The notes: generated from the letters alone by a model not told the origin. DNA of 64,000 bases from W-Chloroflexi-9 sp045863195 (GCA_045863195.1 BTUI01000013.1:1-64000); one strand, 5' to 3'; counted from the first letter of the stretch, positions 32,455 through 41,207 are shown. Program-made: numbers and translations.

Positions 32455-33741
32455 GTGGGTGTCCTCGCGCGCCGACTGCCGTTCCACTACGGCTGGCTGA
32501 TCGTGGTCGTCGCCATCCTCTCGAACACGATCACCGGCGGCGCCATGTTCTGGACGGCCACGGTCTACGTGCCGGCGATCGCGGACGACTTCGGGGTGGG
32601 CCGCACCGTGGTGGTCGCGGCGTTCATGGCCGGCCAGACCATCTTCGCGCTCGCGGGGCCGCTGGTGGGCCGATACATCGACCGGAACGGGGCGACGCGG
32701 GTGATCCGGATCAGCCTGCTGGTGGCGCCCGGCGCGCTGGTGCTCACCTCTTTCGTGACGGTGCCGTGGATGCTGTTCGTCGGGTGGGCCGTGGCCAGCA
32801 TCGGCCGGACCTTCATCATGCCGATCCCGTTCAACTGGGTGATGACGCGCTGGTTCGAGGGCCGGCGGCGTCAGACCGCGCTCGGCCTCGTCACGGTCGG
32901 GTTCGGCCTGGGCGGTGCGGCCGTGCTGCCGGTCTACAAGGCGCTGACGGAGGTCACGGACTGGGGCACCACCATGCGCGTGAGCGGCCTCGCGATCCTC
33001 GCGATCCAGGCCGTCGCCGTGCTGGTCATCCGCAACCGCCCGTCCGATCTGGGGCTGGCCCCGGTGGTGGCGCACGATGAGCGCCGCGCGGACGGGCTCG
33101 AGGCGGTGGAGTGGGGACTGTCCGCGCCGGAGGTGCTGCGGACCGCCGTGTTCTGGATGATGTCGATCGCCCTCATGTTGTTCTTCATCGGCCAGGGGTC
33201 CGTGACCACGCTGGCCGTGGACTTCTTCGACTCGCGGAACGTGACCATCGGGGCGGCGGCGCTGTCGCTGTCCGCGCTGATCCGGACCGTGGCGCGCGTG
33301 CCGATCGGCATCGCCCTCGGGCGGGTCCGGCGCGTCTACGCGCTGGCGGTGGCGGTCATGCTGTCGCAGGCGGTCGCCACGCTGGCGCTGGTGCTGGATC
33401 CGGCCACGGTCGGTCTGGCGGTCTGGGTGCTGCTGTGGGGCGTGGGTGGCGCGTTCGGGCCGATGCTGGAGCCGCTGCTGATCACGCGGACGTTCGGCGT
33501 GAAGCACTTTGGCGCGGTGGCGGGGACGGTGCAGCTGGTGGCGACCGGCGGGCAGTTGTTCGGCACGATTGGCGGCGCCGCGCTGTACGACCTGCTCGGC
33601 TCGTACACGGTGCCGTTCCTGGTCTACACGGGCGGGGTGGCGTTCGGGGCGGCACTGGTGGCCGCGAGCGGCGTGGGCGCCGCGCGTCCGGCGTTCCAGG
33701 CGCGGCTCGCCGCGTCAGGACGCCCGGAGGGCAGCGCCTAG
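32455..33741 (+). CDS. MFS transporter
   Basis: This 428-residue major facilitator has about 12 hydrophobic segments. The loop between helices 2 and 3 reads GPLVGRYIDRNGATRV, the usual G-x3-D/G-R motif A. A central hydrophilic loop (about residues 190-225) divides the two halves. The pattern, including the GRVRRVYALAV loop in the second half, resembles the monocarboxylate/oxalate-formate group. The substrate is unknown. GTG start at 32455. It is monocistronic and convergent with the Ala-rich gene. Confidence 0.88.
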   Translation: MGVLARRLPFHYGWLIVVVAILSNTITGGAMFWTATVYVPAIADDFGVGRTVVVAAFMAGQTIFALAGPLVGRYIDRNGATRVIRISLLVAPGALVLTSFVTVPWMLFVGWAVASIGRTFIMPIPFNWVMTRWFEGRRRQTALGLVTVGFGLGGAAVLPVYKALTEVTDWGTTMRVSGLAILAIQAVAVLVIRNRPSDLGLAPVVAHDERRADGLEAVEWGLSAPEVLRTAVFWMMSIALMLFFIGQGSVTTLAVDFFDSRNVTIGAAALSLSALIRTVARVPIGIALGRVRRVYALAVAVMLSQAVATLALVLDPATVGLAVWVLLWGVGGAFGPMLEPLLITRTFGVKHFGAVAGTVQLVATGGQLFGTIGGAALYDLLGSYTVPFLVYTGGVAFGAALVAASGVGAARPAFQARLAASGRPEGSA

Positions 33742-33763
33742 CCTGGCCCCCGGCGGGCGGGCG

Positions 33764-34243
33764 TCAGGCGTCGCGAGTCTCCGTGCCGGCGTCCGGCGTC
33801 GCCGGTGGCACATCGGCGGCCGACGGATGCGCGGCGCGGGGCGGGCGTGGCGTGTGGAGTTCGCGCTCCACGGCGTCCGCGACCGGCCGCAGCGTCGGCG
33901 GCACGGAGCGACGGGCGAACTCGATCGCGCCGGTGCCGGCGACACGCCGGATGTCGTCCTGGTGGTCGCGCGTGTACTGCACCGCTTCACGCGCCGCTCG
34001 TTCCACGTGCGGGCGGGCGGCGTCCGCCGCGGCCTTCGCCTGCCGGGCGAGGCGTTCCGCCTGCGGTTTCGCCGCCTCGATCGCCTCGCGCGCCTGTTCC
34101 ACCAGGCGGTCGCGCTCGGGGCCGGGGCTGGCGACCTCCCGCGCACGCCGGACGAGGCGTCCGAGCGCGCCGCCGGCGGATGCGGCGGCGTCTCGTGACG
34201 CCTCGTGTGGGGTCGGTTCCGGGGTCTCGTCCGTGCCGCTCAT
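33764..34243 (-). CDS. Ala-rich helical protein, function unknown
   Basis: The 159-residue hydrophilic protein is dominated by one long amphipathic Ala/Arg/Glu helix region (about residues 25-100, with REAIEAAKPQAERLARQAKA). It is followed by a Pro-rich tail. There is no signal peptide, cysteine or catalytic motif. The repeat-like A-x3-A spacing recalls apolipoprotein-like or LEA-type helices, but no family can be named. It lies 56 nt after the thioredoxin-like gene on the same strand and may be its operon partner. Confidence 0.55.
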   Translation of the reverse strand: MSGTDETPEPTPHEASRDAAASAGGALGRLVRRAREVASPGPERDRLVEQAREAIEAAKPQAERLARQAKAAADAARPHVERAAREAVQYTRDHQDDIRRVAGTGAIEFARRSVPPTLRPVADAVERELHTPRPPRAAHPSAADVPPATPDAGTETRDA

Positions 34244-34299
34244 GCCTCCAGTGTACGGAAGTGGCGGCGGCGCGGGGCGTCCTCCGGCGCGGCGACGGG

Positions 34300-34632
34300 C
34301 TAGCGGCCCGCGCTGCGCTCCTTCGCCCGCTGCAGGGCGCGGACGATCATGCCCTTCTCCGGCACCGGCTTCCAGCCGGCCATGGTGTTGAAGTAGCGGA
34401 CGCCGGCGGAGCGCTCTTCGGGCTCGCGCTCCATGTACTCCACGTCGAAGCCGTCCACGCGGATCGTCGGCGAGCCGATGCACTTGGCGTCGATCGCCTC
34501 TTCGTCGGCGCGGATCACGGTCTCCTGGACCTGCACGTCCACGCCGGCCTCTTCCACGGCTTCCTTCACGACCTTGCGGATCTCGTCGTGCCACTTCTTG
34601 CCGAGTTCCGTCAGGACCATCGTGACTTCCAT
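34300..34632 (-). CDS. Small thioredoxin-like protein, function unknown
   Basis: The 110-residue protein has an N-terminal beta-alpha-beta pattern and a central CIGSPTIRVDGFDVEY segment. The S/T-P followed by a beta strand is the cis-Pro loop of thioredoxin folds, and a single cysteine precedes it. The usual CxxC is absent, so disulfide exchange of the normal type is unlikely. The fold recalls thioredoxin-like domains of the alkylmercury-lyase type; this is a weak match. The ATG at 34632 follows a GGAGGAG site. Confidence 0.55.
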   Translation of the reverse strand: MEVTMVLTELGKKWHDEIRKVVKEAVEEAGVDVQVQETVIRADEEAIDAKCIGSPTIRVDGFDVEYMEREPEERSAGVRYFNTMAGWKPVPEKGMIVRALQRAKERSAGR

Positions 34633-34704
34633 GCTCGTGTCTCCTCCAACCGCGGGCCGCCTGTCGGCGCGGGCCCCGCTGTGCTGATGTGTCGGTCCGG
34701 GTGC

Positions 34705-35241
34705 TCAGGCGGTCGCGCCGCCGGGGGCGGCTGCATCGTCGCCCACGCGGGCCTCGTGCGCCAGACGGTAGCGGAAGTCGCAGAACGGCGCGCCCTGCAT
34801 GATCGTCTGGGTGCGCTCCAGGTGGAGGTCCTCCGAGTACCCCTCGGAGAGCGCGAAGTCTCGGCCGCAGGAGAGGAGGAAGCCCAGGTCCTCGGCGCCC
34901 ATGCGGCGGTACATCTCCGCGAAGCGGCAGCCGACGACGTTGAACTCCAGCCGCTCGCCGTCCTGGCGGAGCGTCTCGATGGCGAGGTCGCCGCCGGCGC
35001 CGCCCCACGAGTCCTTGACGTGGGTGAACCCCTCGAGGTCGGCGCGGCCGAGCGCCTCGGCGACGCGCTGCCCCTGGTCGCGGGCGATGTCCGCGATCAC
35101 CTCGCCGGCGATGCGGTGGGCGCGCTCCGTCCCCAGTTCCGCCTCCAGGCGGCGGATGAGGGGGATCAGCACCTCCGCCTCGATCCCGCGCTGCTGGAGC
35201 AGCGTGATCGGGCGCGGGTCGGGGCGGGGCTCGGCGGTCAT
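34705..35241 (-). CDS. L-2-amino-thiazoline-4-carboxylate hydrolase-like protein
   Basis: The 178-residue protein matches the ATC hydrolase-like family in its C-terminal half: VVGCRFAEMYRRMGAEDLGFLLSCGRDFALSEGY, then LERTQTIMQGAPFCDFRY. Three cysteines at family positions (GCRFAE, LLSCGRD, APFCDFR) are kept. Members with proven activity open a cyclic thiazoline to a cysteine derivative, but many family proteins are uncharacterised. It overlaps the Nudix gene by 4 nt (ATGA), so the two are coupled. Confidence 0.8.
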   Translation of the reverse strand: MTAEPRPDPRPITLLQQRGIEAEVLIPLIRRLEAELGTERAHRIAGEVIADIARDQGQRVAEALGRADLEGFTHVKDSWGGAGGDLAIETLRQDGERLEFNVVGCRFAEMYRRMGAEDLGFLLSCGRDFALSEGYSEDLHLERTQTIMQGAPFCDFRYRLAHEARVGDDAAAPGGATA

Positions 35242-35771
35242 TCGGCGTCCTTGCGGGTGGCTGTGTGGATCGGTGCGCCCTCGCCGGTTCGCCAGGCGGC
35301 GACCACGGCGTCGTCGTGGGGGAAGGGCAGCGGCGGCAGCGCGTCCGGGTCGAACATGCCCACCTCCAGCGCCTCGTCGCCGGCGCGCGGATCCCCGTCC
35401 ACGATCGTACCGGCGTACGCGACGAACACCACCGGGCTGCCGGCCTCCGAGTAGACGCCGAGCAGCCGGTCGAGGCGGACCGTCACGCCGGTCTCCTCGC
35501 GCACCTCGCGGCGCGCGGCGTCCTCCACGACCTCGCCGGCGTCCACGTAGCCGGACGGGAACGCCCAGCGGCCGAACGCGGGCTCGTGGTTGCGGCGGAC
35601 GAGCAGCAGGCGCCCGTCCCGCACGGCGAGGACGCCCACGGCCACCTTCGGGTCGGGGTACCAGGTGTAGCCGCACTCCTCGGCGGTGCAGGCGGGGCGT
35701 CCGCCCGACGCCTCGGCGGTGGGTGCGCCACAGCGCGGGCAGAAGCGGGCGGGCTGGGGGAGCGGCGTCAC
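35238..35771 (-). CDS. Nudix hydrolase with N-terminal zinc ribbon
   Basis: The 177-residue protein begins with a four-cysteine zinc ribbon (Cys11, 14, 28, 33), as in NudC-type enzymes. It continues with a Nudix box, GYVDAGEVVEDAARREVREETGV, with all the invariant Gly/Glu/Arg residues. Nudix enzymes cleave nucleoside diphosphates linked to other groups. The ribbon suggests the ADP-ribose/NADH type, but the NudC SQPWPFP motif is absent. GTG start at 35771. It lies 7 nt after the PIG-L gene in the same operon. Confidence 0.92.
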   Translation of the reverse strand: MTPLPQPARFCPRCGAPTAEASGGRPACTAEECGYTWYPDPKVAVGVLAVRDGRLLLVRRNHEPAFGRWAFPSGYVDAGEVVEDAARREVREETGVTVRLDRLLGVYSEAGSPVVFVAYAGTIVDGDPRAGDEALEVGMFDPDALPPLPFPHDDAVVAAWRTGEGAPIHTATRKDAE

Positions 35772-35778
35772 GGTCGCG

Positions 35779-36531
35779 CTACCCCCACATCACCACGCGG
35801 CGGAACTGCTCCAGGTAGCGCCCGTCCGGCTCCCGCCAGTAGTCCAGCATCTGCCGCATCATCTCGCGGGTCTGGGCGAACTGGCTGGTGTGCGCCAGCA
35901 GCGCGTCGATCTTCGTCTCCACGACGCCGGTGATGTCCACGTCGAAGGTCGGTTCGTTCGCGCCCCACAGGTACAGCTCGCGCACCTTGTGGGTGGTGAG
36001 CCCCTCAGCGAGGTGCTCGGGGAAATTCAGCCGGTCACGCGCGGTGGGGTAGACCGCGTCCACGGTGGCGAGGCCCGTGAAGCGGTGGTCGTTGTGGTTC
36101 ACGAAGGCGTTCTTGATGATCACCGGCTCCGGGTCGTGGGTGTAGACGGCGTACGGCCGGAACTCGCGGATCTCGCGCGTGATCGCGCCGAGGAGCGCGC
36201 GCGAGTAGACGAGTTCGCCGTCCGTGAAGCCGAGGAAGCGCACGCTGCCGACGCCGAGGAGGGCCGCGGCGGCGCGCTGCTCCTCGATGCGCGCGGCGAC
36301 CAGCGTCTCCGGGGTGAACGCGGGGTCGTCGCTGCCCTTCGAGCCGTCCGTGACGACGACGTAGCGGACCTCCCATCCGGAGCGGGCGAGGAGGGCGGCG
36401 GTGCCGGCGGCGCCGAAGTCGGCGTCGTCCGGGTGCGCGGCGACGACGAGGGCGCGGCGGAGTTCGCCCTTCGCCTCGTCCGGTTCGCCGGGATGCTCCC
36501 GGCCGAAGAGATCCTCGAGTCCTGCGCCCAC
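35779..36531 (-). CDS. PIG-L (LmbE) family deacetylase
   Basis: The 250-residue protein has the PIG-L zinc motif AAHPDDADFG (residues 31-40) and the late NHNDHR (His-x2-His type) ligand. It belongs to the family of N-acetylglucosaminyl-phosphatidylinositol, mycothiol (MshB/Mca) and bacillithiol (BshB) deacetylases. An MshC-like gene lies 5 kb upstream, so a role in low-molecular-weight thiol metabolism is possible but not shown. It is first in an operon with the Nudix and ATC-hydrolase-like genes. A TACCAT -10 lies 57 nt upstream. Confidence 0.9.
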   Translation of the reverse strand: MGAGLEDLFGREHPGEPDEAKGELRRALVVAAHPDDADFGAAGTAALLARSGWEVRYVVVTDGSKGSDDPAFTPETLVAARIEEQRAAAALLGVGSVRFLGFTDGELVYSRALLGAITREIREFRPYAVYTHDPEPVIIKNAFVNHNDHRFTGLATVDAVYPTARDRLNFPEHLAEGLTTHKVRELYLWGANEPTFDVDITGVVETKIDALLAHTSQFAQTREMMRQMLDYWREPDGRYLEQFRRVVMWG

Positions 36532-36588
36532 GTCTGCTCCTCATCGCACGCGCACCGCCGGCGAGGGATCGCGCCGGCACGTCCCTCG

Positions 36589-36594
36589 ATGGTA
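36589..36594 (-). promoter_or_regulatory. -10 box (TACCAT) of the PIG-L operon
   Basis: On the minus strand CGTACCATCG provides TANNNT 57 nt before the GTG. Confidence 0.5.
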
Positions 36595-36668
36595 CGCGCG
36601 GCGCGGGCGAGGGCGGAGCGGGGTGGGCGGTGGTGACGGGACGGCTTGACGGGGAGGGAGGGGCGGGT

Positions 36669-36698
36669 TAGCGTTCGTTCCGAACAGAACATTTGTAC
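36669..36698 (+). promoter_or_regulatory. lexA promoter and LexA (SOS) operator
   Basis: A TANNNT -10 (TAGCGT, 36669-36674) is followed by an inverted repeat GTTC-N5-GAAC (36673-36685) and by GAACATTTGTAC (36687-36698). The last matches the Gram-positive SOS box GAAC-N4-GTTC except for one base. Its place on the transcription start fits LexA repressing its own gene. Confidence 0.65.
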
Positions 36699-36703
36699 CG
36701 CGA

Positions 36704-36736
36704 GTTGTCCACAGGTTACGCACAGATGTGGACAAC
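36704..36736 (+). promoter_or_regulatory. Inverted pair of DnaA-box-like sites in the lexA leader
   Basis: GTTGTCCACA (36704-36713) and TGTGGACAAC (36727-36736) are perfect 10-bp inverted repeats separated by 13 nt. TTGTCCACA is the high-GC form of the DnaA box. In RNA the same bases would form a hairpin ahead of lexA. Confidence 0.5.
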
Positions 36737-36772
36737 AGGGCGGGCGCGGTCCGCGATCGCTGGAGGGGCCCC

Positions 36773-37408
36773 ATGGCGAGCGACCTGTCCGAGAAGCAGC
36801 AAAGCATCCTCCGGTTCCTGGAGGAGTTCATCGCGGAGCACGACTACCCGCCCAGCATCCGGGACATCCAGTCCGGGTGTGACATCTCCTCCACCTCGGT
36901 CGTGGACTACAACCTGAAGCGGCTGGAGGAGAAGGGGTACATCCGGCGCGACCGGGAGGTCTCCCGCGCGATCGAACTGCTGAACGGGCAGGGCGAGCGC
37001 CGCCGCCGCACGCTGCAGGTGCCGGTGCTCGGCAAGATCGCGGCGGGCCTGCCACTCCCGGTGCACCCGGACGCGATGGCGCCGCTGGAGGTCGTGGACC
37101 TGACGGAGGACATGACCTCCGGCCGTGGCGGCAACCTGTACGCGCTGCGCGTGCAGGGCACGTCCATGATCGACGCGCTGATCAACGACGGCGACCTGGT
37201 GGTGCTGGAGCCGCGCGAGACGGCCGACCCCGGCGACGTAGTCGCCGCGTGGATCGTCGACCGCGAGGAGACCACCCTCAAGAAGTACTTCCCGGAGGGG
37301 AAGCGCGTCCGCCTGCAGCCGATGAACGCGACGATGGACCCGATCTACGAGGACGCGACCAACGTCCGCGTACAGGGCCGCCTGGTCGCGACCATTCGCT
37401 CCTTCTAG
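36773..37408 (+). CDS. lexA: SOS repressor LexA
   Basis: The 211-residue repressor has an N-terminal winged helix (residues about 5-65, QSILRFLEEFIAEHDYPPSIRDIQSGCDISSTS). The Ala91-Gly92 cleavage site is in KIAAGLPLP, and the Ser131 (GTSMID) and Lys170 (TTLKKY) dyad performs self-cleavage when RecA is activated. The ATG at 36773 is preferred over upstream in-frame codons, because it starts the conserved helix and follows TGGAGGGG. An SOS-box-like operator lies on its promoter. Confidence 0.96.
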   Translation: MASDLSEKQQSILRFLEEFIAEHDYPPSIRDIQSGCDISSTSVVDYNLKRLEEKGYIRRDREVSRAIELLNGQGERRRRTLQVPVLGKIAAGLPLPVHPDAMAPLEVVDLTEDMTSGRGGNLYALRVQGTSMIDALINDGDLVVLEPRETADPGDVVAAWIVDREETTLKKYFPEGKRVRLQPMNATMDPIYEDATNVRVQGRLVATIRSF

Positions 37409-37448
37409 ACGCGCTTCCAGACGCGCAGCGCCACGGCGCGCGGTGCGA

Positions 37449-37454
37449 TAGGCT
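37449..37454 (+). promoter_or_regulatory. -10 box (TAGGCT) of the Opp-type ATPase gene
   Basis: GCGATAGGCTCGG ends 7 nt before ATG 37462, predicting a leaderless mRNA. Confidence 0.55.
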
Positions 37455-37461
37455 CGGCGGC

Positions 37462-38466
37462 ATGAGCGAAGAGCCCGCCGTCGAGCGCACGCCGCTGCTG
37501 ACCGTGCGCGACCTCCACGCCACCTACCAGACGGACGAGGGGCCGCTGCCCGCCGTGCGCGGCGTCTCCTTCGACCTCGTGCCGGGCGAGGTGCTGACGC
37601 TCGTCGGCGAATCCGCCTCCGGCAAGTCCACGATCGCCCACGCGATCCTCGGGCTGCTCCCGCAGAACGCGAAGATGTCCGGCGAGATCGTCTTCCGCGG
37701 CCGCTCGCTCTCCACGATGACGCCGGAAGAGCTGCGGCGCGTGCGCGGCACGGAGATCGGCATCATCTTCCAGGACGGCCGCGCCGCCCTCACCCCCACC
37801 ATGCGCATCGGCGAGCAGATCGCGGAGGCATTCCGGGAGCACCGGGGGCTGGGCGAGCAGGCGTCGCTGGACGCGGCGGTGGAGGTGCTCGGGCGGGTCT
37901 TCCCGGACCCGCGCCGCGTGGCGGACGCCTTCGTCTTCCAGATCTCCGGCGGCATGGCGCAGCGCGTGATGATCGCGATGGCGACGGCGATGAAGCCGGG
38001 CGTGATCATCGCGGACGAGCCGACCGCCAACCTGGACCCGGCCGTCCGCCACGAGATGCTGACCGCGATCGAGGAACTCCGGGACGCCGGCACGGCGATC
38101 CTCACGATCACGCACGACTTCGGCGTGGTCGCGCGCCTCGCCGACCGGGTGGGCGTGATGTACGCCGGCTGCCTGGTGGAGACGGCGGACGTGCGCACCA
38201 CGTTCCGCACGCCGAAGCACCCGTACACCTTCGGGCTGCTCAGCAGCATCCCCACGCTCGCGCCGCGCGGCCGCCTGGTCCCGATGCAGGGCAACCCGCC
38301 GGACCTCACCGCGCTGCGCGACGAGTGCGCGTTCCTGCCGCGCTGCAGCAAGGCGACGTCCGTGTGCCGAGCGGAGCCGGAGCCGCCGCTGGTCGTGGTG
38401 GACGGGTCGTCCGAGGGCCACACGGTCGCCTGCTACAACCCGATGGCGGTGCCGTTCCGCGAGTAG
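37462..38466 (+). CDS. Oligopeptide/dipeptide-type ABC transporter ATP-binding protein
   Basis: This 334-residue ATPase is of the DppD/OppD type. It shows Walker A (GESASGKST), the Q-loop, the signature ISGGMAQRV and Walker B (VIIADEPTANLD), plus the C-terminal oligopeptide-transporter extension with cysteines (CAFLPRCSKATSVC) that carries an Fe-S or metal site in some homologues. No permease, binding protein or second ATPase is adjacent, so it is an orphan subunit; partners must be elsewhere. Likely leaderless. Confidence 0.9.
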   Translation: MSEEPAVERTPLLTVRDLHATYQTDEGPLPAVRGVSFDLVPGEVLTLVGESASGKSTIAHAILGLLPQNAKMSGEIVFRGRSLSTMTPEELRRVRGTEIGIIFQDGRAALTPTMRIGEQIAEAFREHRGLGEQASLDAAVEVLGRVFPDPRRVADAFVFQISGGMAQRVMIAMATAMKPGVIIADEPTANLDPAVRHEMLTAIEELRDAGTAILTITHDFGVVARLADRVGVMYAGCLVETADVRTTFRTPKHPYTFGLLSSIPTLAPRGRLVPMQGNPPDLTALRDECAFLPRCSKATSVCRAEPEPPLVVVDGSSEGHTVACYNPMAVPFRE

Positions 38467-38486
38467 CGGGCCGTCCGCGTGCGCCG

Positions 38487-39518
38487 CTACCGGCGCGCGT
38501 TGCGCGGGGCGAGCGCCGCGAGTTGTACCACGAGCAGTTCCAGCGCCAGCACGTCTGTCAGACGCCCGGTCTTCACCGCGAAGTCGGAGGCCTCCACCGC
38601 GCGCAGCGCCGCCTCTACCGCGCCGCGTCGGGTGGAGCGCGCCTGGCGCATCAGTTTCGTGAGCGGGAAGCCGCGCGCGTTCGTCGCCGCCGTCACGTCC
38701 TCCTGCGACCCGCCGGCCTCGAGGATCTCGGTGGCGCGTACGAGCAGCCGGAACTGCCGCGCGACGAGTAACTGGACGTGGCCGGTGGTCTCCGACCCGT
38801 CGTCTAGCATCCGTCGGAGCAGGCGCAGGCCGTTGGAGGCGTGCCCTTCCACGATCGCATCCACGAGCTCGAAGATGCTCTCCTCGCGCGACTGCGGGGT
38901 GAGCAGGTGGACGTCCGCGGCCGTGATCGTGCGACCGCCGGTGTATGTCCACAGTTTCTCGAGTTCGCCCGCGAGGCCGCGCAGGTTCGCGCCCATCAGA
39001 TCGGCGAGCGCGCCGATCGCGCCCGGCTCGATCGAGATGCCGCGGCGCACGGCGCGGTCCTGCAGCCACTGGGCCACCTCGGACGGCCCGCCGCGCGCCC
39101 ACTCGCGCAGCAGCGGGAATTGCTCCACCGTCACGTTCGGCAGGCCACGGAGCGCCGCAAGAAGGCCGGAGCGGCCGCCGGGCTCGTCGCCACGGCCGTC
39201 CCGCTTCGGCGGTTCGATGAGGACGACGTGGTTGGTCGGCGGCATGTTCGGCACGAAGTCGATGAACGGCTGCCACGCGTCCGTCGCGCCGCGCCGCCCG
39301 CCGACGGCGCCGAGGAGCCCCTCCACGACCACGAGCCGCGCCGGTGCGAGGAACGGCAGCGCCGAGGCGTGCTGGAGCAACTCCTGCGGCGTCAGGCCGC
39401 GTCCCGCGAGGGTGGAGGTGTTCGCGGCGAGCGATCCGTCCTCGTCCAGCGACGCGCGCAACTCGCGCAGCCGCTCGGAGGCGCGGAACTCGTCAGGCCC
39501 GGTGAGGATGTACAGCAC
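38487..39518 (-). CDS. holA: DNA polymerase III delta subunit
   Basis: The 343-residue protein fits HolA, the clamp-loader wrench. The opening LYILTGPDEFRASERL, the middle ELEKLWTYTGGRTITAADVHLL with the FELVDAI helix, and the C-terminal LLVARQFRLLVRATEI and TGRLTDVLALELLVVQL are the usual HolA landmarks. It opens the beta sliding clamp with the gamma/tau and delta' subunits. GTG start at 39518; a longer frame extends upstream without a ribosome site. The small membrane protein gene lies 32 nt upstream. Confidence 0.88.
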   Translation of the reverse strand: MLYILTGPDEFRASERLRELRASLDEDGSLAANTSTLAGRGLTPQELLQHASALPFLAPARLVVVEGLLGAVGGRRGATDAWQPFIDFVPNMPPTNHVVLIEPPKRDGRGDEPGGRSGLLAALRGLPNVTVEQFPLLREWARGGPSEVAQWLQDRAVRRGISIEPGAIGALADLMGANLRGLAGELEKLWTYTGGRTITAADVHLLTPQSREESIFELVDAIVEGHASNGLRLLRRMLDDGSETTGHVQLLVARQFRLLVRATEILEAGGSQEDVTAATNARGFPLTKLMRQARSTRRGAVEAALRAVEASDFAVKTGRLTDVLALELLVVQLAALAPRNARR

Positions 39519-39550
39519 GCGTGCTCCCCGGTGGCGCGTGCGGGCGCCGC

Positions 39551-39844
39551 TCAGTCGATCTCGAGCTGCCACCCGAACCATGCGGCGAGGGTGGTGAGGG
39601 CGAAGATCGCCGCCCCCGGCCACGCCATCGTCCCGAGGAAGCCCGCGCCATTCGCGGACGCTTCCCAGCCGGCCCAGGCAGCGGCGGCGATGATGCCGGG
39701 GAGGGGCAGCCAGCGCGGGAAGCGCGGGTCGTCATCGTCCACCAGCGCCTGGCGGAGCAGTTCGCCGGCCGTCACGGGGCCGTCCGAGGTGTGCTCGGCG
39801 TCGTCCGCCTCGCCCTCCGGCCGTGCCTCGTGCTGCTCGGTCAT
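39551..39844 (-). CDS. Small membrane protein upstream of holA
   Basis: The 97-residue protein has an acidic N-terminal half (about 45 residues) and two hydrophobic segments (LPGIIAAAAWAGWEA and GAAIFALTTLAAWFG) that should form a membrane hairpin. No family is recognised. It precedes holA by 32 nt on the same strand and is probably cotranscribed. A TACCAT -10 lies 24 nt before its ATG. Confidence 0.6.
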   Translation of the reverse strand: MTEQHEARPEGEADDAEHTSDGPVTAGELLRQALVDDDDPRFPRWLPLPGIIAAAAWAGWEASANGAGFLGTMAWPGAAIFALTTLAAWFGWQLEID

Positions 39845-39868
39845 TGCTCCCCCATCGCGCTGCCCTCG

Positions 39869-39874
39869 ATGGTA
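39869..39874 (-). promoter_or_regulatory. -10 box (TACCAT) before the holA unit
   Basis: The minus strand reads CCTACCATCGAGGGC, nearly the same string as the PIG-L promoter (TACCATCGAGGG). Confidence 0.5.
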
Positions 39875-39908
39875 GGCCGTGCCCGCCGAGGGCGTCGACC
39901 GGCGCGCG

Positions 39909-41147
39909 TCAGGCGGCCTCCGCGAGCGACGGTGCGGGCGGGCGCGCGGCGGTGTCGCCGGCCCGCGACCACGCCGCGTAGGCGACGAAGACGCCGAGCG
40001 CGTAGACGAGCGACGCGCCGGTGAGTGTCTCGGCGAGACCGAGCCGGTCCACGCCGAGCGCGAGCACGGGGGCGACGAGGATCGCGCCGGCGCTCGCGAT
40101 CACGCTCGCGACGGAGATGGTGGTGGCGCGCAGGCTGTCCGGCGCACGGTGGGAGAGGTACTCCGCGAAGTGCGGCCACATCACGTTCCAGCCGAACGCG
40201 GGGAAGATGAAGAGCGGGTAGAGCCAGATGCTCTGCGGGACCGCCGCGAGGAGCGCGAGCGTGCTCAGCAGCGGCATCCACAGGAACGTGCGGCGCACCG
40301 AGAGCGCGGTGCCGAAGCGGTGCGCGATCGCCGACCCCAGCGCCGCCATCGCCATCTGCCCCGCGACGAAGAGGCCGACCGACCACACCGGCAGCCCGGA
40401 GCGGACGATCACGATCTGCTGCGTGATGCTCACGAGCGCGATCGACCACGTCGTGATCGCCATCAGCACGATCGCGCTGCGCAGCGGGCGTGAGCGCGCG
40501 ACGTTGCGCAGCGCGAGGCGGCCCGTCTCCAGGTAGGAGTGGCGTTCGTCATCCCTCGGTGGCTCGCGCAGCCGCCAGGCCATCACCACGGCGGGGAAGG
40601 AGAGCGCGGCGCTGAGCAGGATCGGCGTCGTCAGCGGCGTCCACCGCACCATCGCGCTGCCGACGACCGTCCACAGCGCGATCGCGCCGGTTAGCAGCGC
40701 GTTCAGGCGTCCGTTCCAGAGCGTGAACTCATCCTCGCGTCCTGCCGCCTTCAGCGAGTCGAACAGCATCGCGCTGTCCGCGCCGGAGAACAGCGTCTCC
40801 GAGAGCCCGAAGAGCGTGTACGCGACGAGCAGCATCCAGAGGAACGGCGAGAGCCCGAACGCCAGGAACGCCGCCACCACCGCGAGGCTGCCGAGCACCA
40901 GCGAGGCGCGCCGCCCAAAGCGGTCCGCGACCATCCCCGTGGGCACCTCGCCGACGACCACCACCGCCGCGAACACCGCCTCGAAGAGGACGACCTGCCC
41001 GAGGGTGATGCCGCGGTCCTCCGTCAGGTAGAGGACCCAGATGCCCTCGCCGAGCCACGCCCAGCGGAAGACCCACCACCACGGCAGCAGGCGCAGGTTG
41101 CCGGCGATGCCGGACGCGGGCGTGGGTGGCGGGGCGGCGTCGCTCAC
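39909..41147 (-). CDS. MFS transporter
   Basis: This 412-residue major facilitator has about 12 membrane segments and the motif A loop GMVADRFGRRASLVLGS between helices 2 and 3. It resembles the drug/unknown-substrate group with short termini. It follows cofE by 60 nt on the same strand and may be read from the F420 genes, but nothing in the sequence ties its substrate to F420. GTG start at 41147. Confidence 0.85.
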   Translation of the reverse strand: MSDAAPPPTPASGIAGNLRLLPWWWVFRWAWLGEGIWVLYLTEDRGITLGQVVLFEAVFAAVVVVGEVPTGMVADRFGRRASLVLGSLAVVAAFLAFGLSPFLWMLLVAYTLFGLSETLFSGADSAMLFDSLKAAGREDEFTLWNGRLNALLTGAIALWTVVGSAMVRWTPLTTPILLSAALSFPAVVMAWRLREPPRDDERHSYLETGRLALRNVARSRPLRSAIVLMAITTWSIALVSITQQIVIVRSGLPVWSVGLFVAGQMAMAALGSAIAHRFGTALSVRRTFLWMPLLSTLALLAAVPQSIWLYPLFIFPAFGWNVMWPHFAEYLSHRAPDSLRATTISVASVIASAGAILVAPVLALGVDRLGLAETLTGASLVYALGVFVAYAAWSRAGDTAARPPAPSLAEAA

Positions 41148-41207
41148 GAGGAGCGAACGCGCCGCCGGGCCGGAAGGTTCCCGTCCGGTGAGCGCCGTCC
41201 TCGGGCG

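Noticed and set aside
33764..35008. A 414-codon minus-strand frame fused to the Ala-rich gene
   Set aside because: Its first two thirds lie over the thioredoxin-like and ATC-hydrolase-like genes in a different frame; only the part from 34243 down stands alone.
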